Positions 52,573-64,000 of a DNA stretch of 64,000 nt are shown piece after piece. The DNA comes from Cyanoderma ruficeps (taxonomy: Eukaryota > Chordata > Aves > Passeriformes > Timaliidae): positions 20,538,239 through 20,602,238 of the forward strand of contig VZDJ01004378.1 of the NCBI GenBank assembly GCA_008694505.1, read 5' to 3'. The notes under the pieces are model-generated. The model had not been told where the DNA came from. It ran no database searches and saw only the letters and a list, made by a program, of their open reading frames with translations. A program made the translations under genes and the position numbers. The first letter of the stretch is position 1; each line of letters starts with the position of its first letter.

Positions 52573-53688
52573 TGTGGTGGGTTGACTCCAGCTGGATACC
52601 AGGTGCCCACCAAAGTTTCTCTATCCCTTTCCTCCTCAGCTGGACAGGGGAGAGAAAATATAATGAAAGGCTCCTGGACTGAGAAAACAACAAGGAGAGA
52701 TCTTTCACTGTTACCATCATAGGCAAAACAGACTCAGCTTGGGGAAATTAGTTTAATCTTTACCAATCAAATCAGAGTAGGGTAATGAAGAAAAAAACCC
52801 CTAAACCTTAAACTATCCAACCCTCCCTTCCTCCCAGGTTTAACCCCAATACAGATTTTGTCTACTCCTTCTCCCCAGAAGAGCAAGGTAATGAGGAATC
52901 AGGGCTATGGTCAATCCATCACACATTGTCTCAGCTGTTCTTTCCTTTTCAGGGGGACAACTCCTCACACTCTTCTGCTCCAGTGTGGGCTCCCTCCAAT
53001 AGGAGACAGTCCTTCACAAAATTCTCCTCCTTCTCATGGGGTGTAGCTCTTCACACACTTCCAGTGTGGTCCCTCTGTCAGGGTGCAGTCCTTCAGGAGC
53101 ACACTGCTCCACAGTGGGTCCTCCATGGGGTCACCTGTTCTGTCAGCAAACCTGCTCAGTGCGGGCTCCTCCCTCCATGGGGCCACAGCTCCTGCCAGGG
53201 CCCTGCTCCAGCCTAGGCTTCCCACAGGGTCACAGCCCCCTTCAGGCCTCCACCTGCTCCAGTGTGGGGTCCTCCAGAGGCTGCATTTGGATCTCCATTC
53301 CTCCATGGACCTCCATGGACTGGAGAGTCCCATCCTGTCTCACCATGGGCTGCACCACAGGCTGCAGGGGAATCTCTGCTCGGGCACCTGGAGTGCCTCC
53401 TGCCCCTCCTTCCAAGACTAGTGCCTGCAGAGCTGCTTCTTCCACATATCCTCACTCCTCTCTCTGGCTGCTGTTCCAGCAGCTCCCCCCTTTCTTAAAT
53501 CTATTATTCCAGAGGCACTAGCACCATTGCTGGTGGTCTCAGCCTTGGCCAGCAGCAGGTCCATCCTGGAGCTGGCTGGAATTAGCTTTTTTCCCGTGGG
53601 GGAATCTTCTGGCAGTTTCTCATGGAAGCCACCCCTGTAGCTCCCTCATTACCAAAACCTGGTTATCCAAGAGCTCTTGCAGCAAACA
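52573..53688 (-). mobile_element. ERVL-type LTR, about 1.1 kb, GC-rich
   Basis: The plus strand begins TGTGGTGGGTTGACTCCAGC and continues with CAGGTGCCCACCAAAG, CTCCTCAGCTGGACAGGGGA, GGCAAAACAGACTCAGCTTG, AATCAAATCAGAGTAGGGTA and a GC-rich middle. It ends with GCCACCCCTGTAGCTCCCTC and ACCAAAACC. This order matches a long LTR very common in bird genomes that I associate with ERVL. The usual poly(A) signal of that family would read on the minus strand, hence the orientation, though here it is degraded. Imperfect 5-bp flanks (CAGTG at 52568-52572, CAGGG at 53689-53693) fit the 5-bp duplication of ERVL with one mutation. Open frames up to 161 codons inside are a result of high GC and internal repeats, not genes. 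Confidence 0.82.
52970..53290. repeat. Degenerate minisatellite-like subrepeats in the LTR
   Basis: Variants of a CTGCTCCAGTGTGGGCTCC-like unit followed by a CCATGGGGTCAC or GTGCAGTCC-like unit recur every roughly 45-60 bases in the LTR middle (for example near 52978, 53108, 53154, 53205 and 53250). Such internal arrays are known for this LTR class. Confidence 0.7.
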
Positions 53689-55980
53689 CAGGGACCAGCA
53701 CTGGATGCCTGTGTATCTCTGGGCCCTGCAGGCACTGTGGGGCAGGTGCTGCCACAGCTGAGGAGGCCTGAATGTTTCCCACTGCTCCTGGCAGACAGAG
53801 TCCTGGCTGAGACCAAGAGGCAGCCTAGGAGGAGATTGGGAACACCATCAGTAACTGATAGCAAGGTCAGACAATGGTGACTGGCACTGAAAGCAAACCA
53901 AAAACAGATGCAAACCAGCCCAGTCAAATTAGCAGGTGTTTAACTCCGTGCTCCCTCTCCTCTCTGAAGTGGTGGCTGTGGCTCCAACATTAGCTGGTCA
54001 CCCAGAAAGTGTTTGTCTTTGCGTAGAAGATCAGTGTACAACATGTCTGTAGGAAACAAAAATTGAGAGTTATAAGTCATCAAGACAGGTGTTATTTTCT
54101 GGCAGAACTATAGTGATCTAGTTTATTTACAGCCAGTCATAACAGCTAAAGAGGAGAACATAAATCTTGAAAAGGGTGTCAAAGGTGGAAAGACAACTGT
54201 GAAAGAACATACATGGCAGGAGAAAGGAAAGCATTGGAGACTGTGATTATTTTTACCTTATTTATCCCTACATATCATAGACATATTATTTATTAGAATG
54301 ATATGAGCATGATGGCATGTATTTTACTCTGCAGATAGGTTGTGAGCAAATAGAAAGTCTGAACCTTCTTCGTGTAATATGCTGTAGCAAAATTTAACAT
54401 ATAAGAAAAAAAAAAATTCTGGAGAAGAGATCAGTAAGTATCACCTAGTTCAGTAGAACATGGCCCAAATTCAAACTCCTTTTAATTGTTTACTTCTCTG
54501 CTTTTGTTTTGTATCTCTGCTGGCTATCATCTAGGCTGTACACAATCTGAATTCATAGAGATGAAAATACCCCTTAAAAGTCAGACCTTTCATTATATGA
54601 GTTACACATCAAAAATGGATTGAATAAAATAGAATGTCCATGAACACATCCTATCTTCCCTTCATCTAATGACAAAAGTAATTACTCATTTTTATGACAC
54701 AGATGATATTGATACATCAATAAACTATTACTTCTGGTTCTTAATTTTGATTCTTAATCCAATTAATTAAACTTTTTTTAATAGTTATACATTCTATTCA
54801 TGGTTACCATGGAGAGTGAAAGTACACAATGTAACATCAGTTCTGAATCTATTAATATGAAATTATCAGTTTGGTTATGTTTCAGTTATTTCACCAGTAA
54901 TAACTATGAAAATTAAGAGAACCACAGTGTTTGTAAGACCATTGTGTGCTGTTAACCACCAAATGGTATGGCAGCCATGTGATTCCTTGACATTTATTAG
55001 GAGGCTCTGTTCCCTATGATAAAGAATTTGTAACCCAAAAATGAAAAAAACTTATGTGCATTCAGAACACTCTCATCCACTATGTTAAGAATGTTTTTTT
55101 TATCTCATTGTACCACATCTTTGCTCTGCAAAGAGACCACATTGCTGCAAAAGAACTGTTTTTCACAGACAAGTGGATCCAAACTTTCAAGCCATCAGAG
55201 TGCTCAAAAGCTGCTAATATTGGAAAGGAGATTATCCCTGCCATTTGTATGACATCATGGTAGTTTTTCAAGTTGCATCAGGTGACTTTGAATTTCCCTG
55301 TCTTGTGAAGACCAAAATGCTGCTGATGGGCTCTTTTAAACCTGAGCTACAGTTTTAAATGAGTTCTTAACATTTAGATAACAAATAGAATACCTATTGG
55401 CAAAGAATTTTTTGGTTTTGTCTTGAAAAATGTGCATTTGCATTCCATCAGGTTAGTACAAAATTTGCTGAAGTGATTTTCTTTGCTTTTGAAAAGCTAT
55501 TTTTAAAAGGAGTCTCTCTTGAAGAGAACCTATGACCTTGAAAGTTTTGAAATACACACAAATAAATGAGTAAAGGAAATTAAACCCTTGCAAGAAGGAA
55601 ATGGAAAAGCTTATCAAGTATCTGTCCAATTTTGAATACTAGATTTTTTTTATCAATAGTCATGAAGAAGTTACAAACATCTAAGAGAGCCACTATTGAT
55701 ATTTATATACAGATTTATGAACTGATCCTTTTCAATCTGCAACTTAATGCACATTCCAGAACTTCCTACTCTAAGGAGCAATTCATCCATAGGGAAAACA
55801 GAACAAACTTCAGAATGTAAAGTTGCAGTTATGGTTCATCTGTGGTTTTCTATCTTCCCCCTTTAGACAGGAATATGCTACAGAAAGCAGCTAGGTAGGG
55901 CCAATGTGATTTCACACAGAAAAGTATTTCCCATGGATGTCAAGATAACAGTTGTTATTACCAGCACTCATGAAGTGAGA

Positions 55981-56002
55981 TCAGAGGACTCTCAGAGGAC
56001 TC
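55981..56002. repeat. Perfect 11-bp tandem duplication
   Basis: TCAGAGGACTC at 55981-55991 is repeated at 55992-56002. Confidence 0.95.
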
Positions 56003-56070
56003 TCTCTATACTTGCAATCTGTTTTGAATTCATATCTTTTTTCCTCATTTTGTCTGTTTTTCTTTTAATG

Positions 56071-56123
56071 TAATATATATAGAGAGAGATATATGTATGT
56101 ATATATGTATAATATATATATTT
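56071..56123. repeat. TA/GA-rich low-complexity tract
   Basis: Alternating TATATA, AGAGAG and ATGTAT motifs, a decayed dinucleotide repeat. Confidence 0.85.
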
Positions 56124-56897
56124 AAAATAAACGTTTGAGTCAAGTAATATTTATCTTTATCTTATGAGGCAAAGAAGTGGCTACAGTAACATTATTTCTA
56201 CATCTTTGGTTTTATTTTTTACATAATATTATTTTTAAATTTTTAACATCATAGTCTTCTTATATTGACTTGTATGCAGACACATCTTATGGCTTTCACA
56301 GCTTTTAGATGACAAAATTCCTTTACATTTTCTGCCTCTCACAGAATCAAACCTCATCTCCTAAGAAGCAGGAATTAAAGTCTTCAGAGCAAAGAGTTGA
56401 ATATTGCTAGTGTAGTAGCCATAAAAATTGATTTTATAATGCACTGCAAAATTACATGATCTTCTAAGCTATTGTGGGCCACCTTAAAATTTTATACAGA
56501 CAGACAGGAAAGAAAGTCACATGATGAGTGAAAAGATTCAGTAAAATGTGACAAAGAAATTGTTTAGATTTAAATATGAGTATCACAGGAAGAGAGGAGA
56601 CATGTTACATCAGTCACTGTTTTATTTCTCAGAAGATTTTAGAATGATATCTTCTTTTCTGAAAAAGCACTAAATCCACCAAAAATCAGATTTCTTAAAT
56701 GGCTTAGAGTAATTTTCCAGGAGAAATATTGCACACAATTTCACTGCTTTGGTGGAAAAAACTACGGGGCTCGAAGTTAAATGATGTGAGTGAGTATCCA
56801 TAGATGTTCTGGTAACTTGACTGGACGTTAGGTGAAATTCAAAAACAGACAGTGTTCATAAAACCTCAAATAACAGCTTCACTAACTTTCAACTCTG

Positions 56898-56943
56898 AAA
56901 AAAAAGAAAAAAGATATAAAAAAAGAAGAAAAGAAAAAAATAA
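56898..56943. repeat. A-rich purine tract
   Basis: A run of A interrupted by single G and one TAT, low complexity. Confidence 0.9.
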
Positions 56944-58055
56944 AGTGGGAAAAACCCAACATGTTTAATTAATTTTCACATACAAAAGTAAAGACCAGTT
57001 TGAGGGCACTTGAAAACTCTTCTTGAAATTCGTTTTTCCATTCCAGTACTCACATATTGGTAGAAGTAGCACAGTCTTATTTGCTTCTGTGAGGTTAGAA
57101 AAACAAAACAAAACACTAAATCCCAGGTAAAGAAGAAAAAAAACCCCATAACTATGAAAGTTAAGCAGGAAAAATGTAGGGTTTTTTCCTTGATCCAGAT
57201 TGACCTTGCATACTGGTAGTTTCAACATTTTTCTGCAGTTTTGTGAGCAACATTCACATGACATAAGTGATAAAAAGAATTTGTGAAAGGTACTGCATAA
57301 ATGATTTCACACATGAATTTCTGTTACTTCATGGGTTGCAAAATCAAATATCCATACCTTTCTGTCATGCTAAGGTGAAATAAGTATAATAGGCACCCCA
57401 ATTGTCTCAGTTCTTGACCAACCTTAAAAATAAAAAAGTACTGTTTGCACTTACATATCAACAAGGACAACCACATAGCAATGCAAAAGGATACTTTGGT
57501 GTTTCTCAGCTTTGGGATTTTGCTAGTAATTGAGTATTACTAGGGCTTTAATTGGTAACAATTACATATTTTCAATTTAAAATAAAAATACCAGTTCTAC
57601 ATAGTTCATCTTAATTTATGGATTGTCTGTTGCCTTTGAGCCTTAATCAGTATATGTTGCCAATCTCATTGCTGTAGTCCTTGCAGGAGTTAAAATTGGA
57701 GGCTAGCTAAACACATTGGTTTACACCACTTTATTTATGTTTCTTTATGCTTCATATGCTTCCATAGAGCTTCACAGCATTCATCCATTTCCCATCTGCT
57801 TATCTGAAAAGCAGAAGGTTCAAAAATACCAATACATCCCAGACATACAAATCATTACTGCTGGCTTTGTCTGGCAGTCTTAAAAATGGTAATGTTCAGG
57901 TGCATACAAATCATCTGTTGTTTTTACAGAGATGTAAACTCTCACTAAACAAGATTTTTAAAGCTTTTTTTTCAAAACCAGGGCTTCAAGAAGGCATTGG
58001 GACATTGGGAATTACCAGTTCTCCATCTGATACAACACAGAAAATGACTTTCAAC

Positions 58056-58104
58056 GCACACACACAGACACATACACACACAGACACACAGAGACAGACA
58101 CACA
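58056..58104. repeat. (CA)n-rich imperfect microsatellite
   Basis: CACACA and CAGACA units over about 49 bases. It gives a spurious Thr/His/Gln open frame on the plus strand. Confidence 0.93.
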
Positions 58105-61079
58105 AATTAAAATCCCTACTTAAGTTGTGTTAGTTACAAGGAAACACCCTAAATTACTTCAAATGTATGACACTCAGTAGAAATTCAGTAAAATAAAAAA
58201 AAGACATAGAATTGGCAGAGTGCACATACAATTCCATCATTAACCTTCAGTGCTGTGGGATTTACTTCTTTCTCTAATGCACCAAAGAAATCTCAAAGTC
58301 AAAACAACAACAAAACCCCTATATTACTCTTGAGCCAGGAGAAACTTTGCCAAATTTATGAAAAGATTATTGAAAATATCTCAGAACTTACACGATGCGT
58401 AGACAAAAAAAATTAATGAGAATTATCTCATGGTTAATGCTAACCCCATATGATAGTGCTTGAAATGGACAGAAGGAAGAGGTATTGAAACAAATCAAAG
58501 CATGTTTATGGTTATATTAATTATGGCCTGCTTCCTCTCCCTTTTTTCTATTGAGGCCAGGAGTAACTCAGAAAACTGTTCTCAAATAGGGCTATTTCCC
58601 AGAATGACACTGACTTGACATTAGAAAAAAAAATAGTCTGATTTCTTACCTTACTGAGATGCTGGCTGTCAGATTCATTAATCCTTCAATCATGGGATTA
58701 TATGAAAAACTGCTATCTATAAATTGACTAGGTGTTTGAAAGCACCTGAATCTTCTAAATCTATTTCGCTTCCTTGGGAGTCCAATAATTTCACCCTGAG
58801 GCAAGAAAAAAAATGTAATAATTTTTCCTCTCTCTGAATTCGAATTTACATAAGGCCAAAGAATCCTTTAAAAATGGGCCTTCTTCAGCACTAAGCCTTT
58901 CTTGTTTCCTCTTGGCTGTGGGCATTCTGTCCTGCCTCCTCTAAACTGAAACTAAGTGTCACTATTTTGACTGAATTAAAGGCCCTGTAAAGATACAGGC
59001 CAAAATCTACGGAGATTCAGAATGTTTACTGGAAATACTATTTCCCCAACTGCAGCTTAACCTAGGCTGGGAAAATAAAAAAAATTGTATTTGGGAGTGT
59101 ACTGAAACCAAAGCAAAGAACAACAAAAAGCAGCTTATTGCTCTTCTACCCTTCTATCCACAAACACAAGGAAAGTTTGACAAGAAAAATTCAGCACAGG
59201 AATAGAAGGAAGACTTCTTCATATAGTAGACTGGCAGCTCTGTTACTCTATTCCTCCTCTTTGCATCTTGTTATCAAATCAGACACCCTTGGAAAACATT
59301 TCAGGTTGCCTCATGATGCAGAGAGTTTCCAAATGTTTCAACTTCAGGTTTATTTGAGAAGAACGTGCTGGAATTAGACCTTCTCTCTCTTTCTTTGCTC
59401 TTTAGTCAAGCAGACTTTTTTTCCACCTTCACAAATGAGAAAGTTCAAAAGGCTTGAGGTGTTTAGTGCTTCATTTTACAACACCATCCTGAAATCCTCA
59501 CAGGTTGGAGCACACATCTCCGGAATGATATATTTAGAGCAGTGTCATTTTTTCAATATTATTTCAAAAAAAACCCAAAACAACAAACAACAAGGTAGTT
59601 TAGGAAAATAGAACACCTCTGATTTATGAAAACTGTATACATGTATAAGCAGTATGTCTGACTTATTTTATACAAGAGCTTTATAGAGAGGTCTCAGATT
59701 GTAAGAAAAGCAAAGTCTGAAATTAGCATGGGTGTATTTAGCTTAGCTTTATCTCCAGACTGGCAGCTAGCTGCCTGTCAAAAGGTTTTAAGTAAAGTTC
59801 TTGATTGTAGGTCAGTCCTCAGTGGATAAATCACAGAAGCAGGCACAGATAAGGTGCATGATTGGCTGTTCTCCTGCTGAGGAGAGACTGCATTAAGTTA
59901 GACTAATGAATACTGAATCATTTTCTCATCCTCAGGGTGGACACCACTGTCAGGGCTGAGTCACTGTGCAAGCAGTATGCTGAAGTGATTTAAAATGCAG
60001 CAGCCTCTAGCGCTGGTGACAGATGGATATAAACTTTGGGCATGATACACACTCATTTCTAGGCCTTCGCAAGCCATAAGTACAAATATACAAGAAACAA
60101 AAAGATAAACTGTGATAGAAGTCCCTCATTCGTGCATACTTGAGGAAAGTGTAAAGTGGACACTTTTTCACAGCCTTTTAAAATGACCAAAGAGGACTCT
60201 CTTCTAGCATAGTCAAAGGTGGATATTTAATTCCAAGGTGACTGTTGCTTTTTTTTTTCTTTCCAGAACACTGCAGAACCCCCTTGAAATAAGCAATGTG
60301 TTACCCCTGCATAATGAAAACACATCTCTTACACTTTCAGCTGAAAATCTGTGATGTACTCACCACTTTACCTAGTCATTTGGAGATATTACAGAATCAA
60401 AATGCAGATATGAAAAGCTAGAGGTACATTTTGATTTTGTCACTTGCATTTTAAATAGAAATACATGGTCTTGTTTGAGAGAGAGAAGATAAAAGGGTAA
60501 CTTCAGCAGTACCCAATACTGAAGGAAAGGATTGATCAAATGAATATTACTAGACTCTGGGTGAGAAATTACACAATATTTTTCAACTTGCCTGAGAGAT
60601 AATGTCTTATGGACTTGACTTTGCCCTGGATTATGATTTCTGTTTGTACCATCCTGGTGTTTGGCACGAACAGCTACTCACAAGCCTTGAAAATAGGGAA
60701 TTGTGGGGAGCTCCGAGGGGCCTTTCATGGCAATCAGTGACCAGCTTGGGAGCAGCCCAGGAAACATGCTAGCTCATACTGCTTGCCAGGGAGACTTTCA
60801 TGAAGGTCCAACTGCTTGCTTTCAAAAGTTGCCTTCTGTCGACCCTTTGAAAAAACTTTGCACAACCCTGTGATTTATTTCTCTGTGGTGAACCCACATT
60901 AGTCAAGAAGTGCAAATAATGCTGCCTTGGCACAGAGCACCCACAGAACACATCCTCTAAGGAATGCTATTCATGAAAGAAAAAAAGGATAATGAAACTT
61001 CATAATATACATGCATGAATTCTTCTAGCTACTCCGTCAAACTGTAGCCTATGGAAACCTAAATTGGAAAGCTGCTTCG

Positions 61080-61480
61080 GAAAGGAATCATGTTGCAAAG
61101 GGTGGCTATGAATAGTCACCAGCAGAATAGCTTTATGAAAACAATAGCCCTAATACTCGCATGCTCTTCTATGCCATTTAAAGAATTGCTGTTCATTGTA
61201 GAAAATGGGACTTTTAAGCTGACCTTCTGTTTTACCATTGGGGAAGCTAATGCTTGCATTGCAAGGGGAAAACTGGTTGGTTGTTTCTCATTATGGCATG
61301 TGCCACAAATGAGAATGTCAGGAAGGTCTGAAATTTCATCTCATCCAAATCGATTAGTGTTAATGTTTTCCTCATTATGATTTCATCAGGATTAATTAAC
61401 AGGATCGGTGAATAATATGCTGCACATATTTGATATGCAAAACCAAACCAACTGTACCATTTATGTTTCCTTACACCTGG
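61080..61480. promoter_or_regulatory. Possible conserved non-coding element
   Basis: This stretch has the even, repeat-free texture typical of conserved elements. It holds many homeodomain-like cores, including ATTAATTAAC near 61,393, CATTATGATTTCATC near 61,374 and TGATATGCAAAAC near 61,430. A 96-codon plus-strand frame (61090-61380) runs through it but shows no known family. Conservation cannot be tested here. Confidence 0.2.
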
Positions 61481-61689
61481 TGCTTTCCATATTCAGTTAG
61501 AAATATAGACTACATGCTCACAGTGCAGGCTAATACAGCTCGCCTTCCTGAACCGTGAAAGTGCCCTGGATGTCAGTGAAGCCTGTGCTAGCAGCTGACC
61601 CTGCCGGAGTCACAGCTCCTGCCCTGCACAGCCAGCCCAGAAAGCAATAGGCTCATTCCCTTACCAGCTCTGGACGTTCAATGCTTGTT

Positions 61690-61960
61690 TAGATTATGTT
61701 GGTATAAATACATCTTGGCTACTGCGTTTAAAAATAGTTCAGGGTAAACTTTGGGAGTGTCCAATATTTTTTTTCAGACTCGTCCAGTGGTCACTCAGAG
61801 TGCTCTATAAATTGTCTGTCTGGCATGATTCATCAGTAAGTACACACAGCAGACACAGGAGTGGGCTGCTTATAATTTTCAGGGAAGTGCTCATGATCAG
61901 CAGGAAGAAATCGCTGCTGATAACAATGGGAGTGTCCAATTAACCCCTCTCTACATAAAT
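61690..61960. promoter_or_regulatory. Possible regulatory block with 13-bp direct repeat
   Basis: GGGAGTGTCCAAT occurs exactly at 61753-61765 and again at 61928-61940, 175 bases apart, in otherwise unique sequence containing TATAAATA-like and GATCAGCAG motifs. A repeated 13-mer with no surrounding similarity may be a duplicated protein-binding site, or coincidence. Confidence 0.25.
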
Positions 61961-64000
61961 ATCTGAATTTTCAGAGAAGCCATTTTTAAGTGTCTTTTTT
62001 AAAAGATTATTTTGTTGCCAGAACAGAGGATAAAAATTTTATGTCCTTTGTACCTTTTTTAAAACATGACAAACTATTTTACAGGCAATAAGATCTTGAT
62101 ATATTGTTATATTTTGAGGCACAGAAGCAAAATAGTGCAAATCTGTTTTCTGATTTCACTGTTCTTGGCACTGGCTCCTGGATATTTACATCTTAATTTC
62201 TTCCCCTCAGATGTGGTATTTGATTTAAGTGTTTGTGAAAACTACCAATCTGACAGTCCTGCAGACTGAAGCCTTCCATTTATTCATCCATTAACTACAA
62301 ACTTCAAGTTTCCCTTTCAAATTGAAGTGCCTCTATCCGTGTTGGCCAGAACACCTGGAGGGAGGAATCATTTAGATTCCAACCACACTCTTACCCCATC
62401 CTCACTCTTGCAAATGCCAGCAAGAAGCCAATCTGTGCCAGCTGTTGTATATTTCTAATGGACACACTTCTCTATAGGGAATAATGTGATCAGGTAACTT
62501 CAAGAAGATGAAAATTTCAGGTTACTACCAGTCTGGGCTGGACTTGAACTGATACTCCAGGAGGAAATTATTATCTCACATTACCAGTCCAGATACACTT
62601 TGGATTTTCTTTGGGGCTCTAAGAAGTTTCTTAATGAAAGTAGACCTATTTTGAAAATATATTTACTAACAATTCAGTGGACTATTCAAATTCCAGTCTG
62701 TATTAAGTGCACTGGGCTGTGGTTTATACTTAATAGGTAAGGAAAACAGAGCATAGTATGAATGCAACCTGTAATACCTGGTACACATTTACTGAAACAG
62801 TGTCAGGTTTTGAAACAGCTTGCATTAAATCTGTACTTGTACGGTGCAGAAAGAATCCAGAAAGAAGTTGAAGTTTGCTCAGCTAAATCCTTTTTCAGGC
62901 ATCTGAGGAGTTTTTCAGTGATTTTTTTTCCCCATTTTTTCATATTTCCATAAAGGACATAAATAAAAATAGATTGCATCTAAAATAACAGAAGGACCAA
63001 CATAGAGATGATGAGCATATTCCAGTCATATGGATTATGGGAAAAATTCAAAACTTCCAGGTTCTTATTTTTCCATAAGACAGCCAATTCTGACTCTTCA
63101 GTATATAGGCATAGATATGCCAGAGGGGAAGCAAAGAGGAGATTCTTTCCTATCTGTTGTTGCAGCTTGATGGCTTTGGCGCCACACATGCTGCTTGCAC
63201 TGGACTGTAGCAGCTAATGAAAAGCCCCACTGTTTTGGGGAGAAAGTAGAAAGAGATGTGATAGATTCTCCAGAAGCTGCATTAAGCCTCCCATTTGTGC
63301 TGTTGGCACTCTTTTGTGATGGAAAGGAGCTTGGTTAGGACTTCAGGATGCTGTATGTGGCACACTTGGTTCTTGGTGTAACCACAGAGATTGTTGAGCT
63401 CACCATTCATGTTATAAAGGCATGTTTCTGGATTATTGATTTTTCCAGTGTTTTCCACTACATCAAGTGCCCTGAAAACCTGCTATGCTTTTTTTCTGGT
63501 GGAGAAAGTATGAGCGCTGCTAGTGTGGGTCCTCGTAAGGGGTTGAGAAGGTAAGTGGGACAAATGCTCTTTGGGGCAGTGGGGATACATGTGCTGTTGA
63601 GCTGAAGCCTTGACAGCTTGCAGCTTGCAATTGCTGCCAGCAATATGACCAGTCTGTAAGTTCAGATCACCATGTCAAACAAGAGACCTCATCCTATTGA
63701 ATTTGAACTGTGAACTTGGAAAAGAACTCACAGTAGATGGGACAGGAAAGTAAAATGCCTACATACCTTTCCCTGTTTCAGCTTCCTACCTTTCCCTGCT
63801 GCCCAGGGTGGTTTTATTTGCTTCTTGTGATGTTTTGTTAAGGAACCAATCAAAATCCTCCAAGTTTTACTTAGGCAGAATTCTTCTTCCACATCTTATT
63901 CCTTTTCTGTCTTCTTTCCTGTCTAGAACAAGCCTTAAGCCCTTGAAAAAATCTTGACAAACAACCGTGTATTCTGCTTTTCCAGCTGACTGATGGATTA

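Larger units (their letters stand above)
53694..64000. other. Mostly unique AT-rich non-coding stretch
   Basis: About 10 kb without a supportable gene. The first 230 bases (53,694-53,930) stay GC-richer than the rest, with opposed frames of 67 and 92 codons, and could be remnant repeat. Simple repeats and two possible conserved elements are listed separately. Confidence 0.5.

Noticed and set aside
53034..53521. Overlapping open frames of 67-161 codons on both strands
   Set aside because: They lie within the GC-rich ERVL-type LTR and its subrepeats, have no relation to known proteins and compete in several frames.
1..64000. Prokaryotic operons, CRISPR arrays, tRNA or rRNA genes
   Set aside because: There is no dense one-strand gene packing, no regularly spaced repeat-spacer array and no tRNA or rRNA signature; the repeats are typical of a bird nuclear genome.

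Overview
The window looks like non-coding nuclear DNA from a bird, probably a passerine or another neoavian. It is AT-rich, and I found no intact protein-coding gene, tRNA or rRNA. The avian assignment rests on its repeats. Several pieces of CR1 LINE are present, some ending in the typical (ATTCTRTG)n-like tail. There is a GC-rich LTR of the GTGGGTTGAC type that is very common in bird genomes. There is also a family of roughly 300-390 bp LTRs flanked by 6-bp target duplications. Any apparent open frames are short and scattered over both strands, as expected by chance.

Layout. From 1 to about 34 kb is mostly unique AT-rich sequence. It carries old CR1 remnants (2.7 kb minus, 12.5 kb minus, 28.4 kb minus, 32.4 kb plus), a hexanucleotide microsatellite (18.27 kb), a 24-bp polypyrimidine minisatellite containing the only N in the window (24.06-24.18 kb) and a few small tandem duplications. 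A 179-codon open frame at 5.2-5.8 kb is the longest in the window; I cannot identify it, and chance could explain it. A solo LTR (plus orientation) lies at 34,262-34,655. From 34.7 to 45.9 kb there is nothing I can name beyond simple repeats.

From 45.9 to 53.7 kb is a repeat-dense island. In order it holds a solo LTR (minus), an ancient CR1 (minus), a CR1 3' end (plus), a second CR1 3' end of another subfamily (plus), another solo LTR (minus) and an approximately 1.1-kb ERVL-type LTR (probably minus). From 53.7 kb to the end is again unique AT-rich sequence. It includes a few simple repeats and two stretches near 61-62 kb that could be conserved non-coding elements.

The best-supported result is the LTR family. 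Three related copies each have TG...CA ends and their own perfect, different 6-bp target-site duplication (TACAAC, GAGGAC, CCTGCT). They are therefore three independent insertions, each reduced to a solo LTR by recombination. The 34.3-kb copy carries about 74 extra bases at its 3' end, including primer-binding-site-like motifs that would normally lie outside an LTR. I did not find a new gene system. The window may be intergenic or a large intron, and the sequence alone does not say which.
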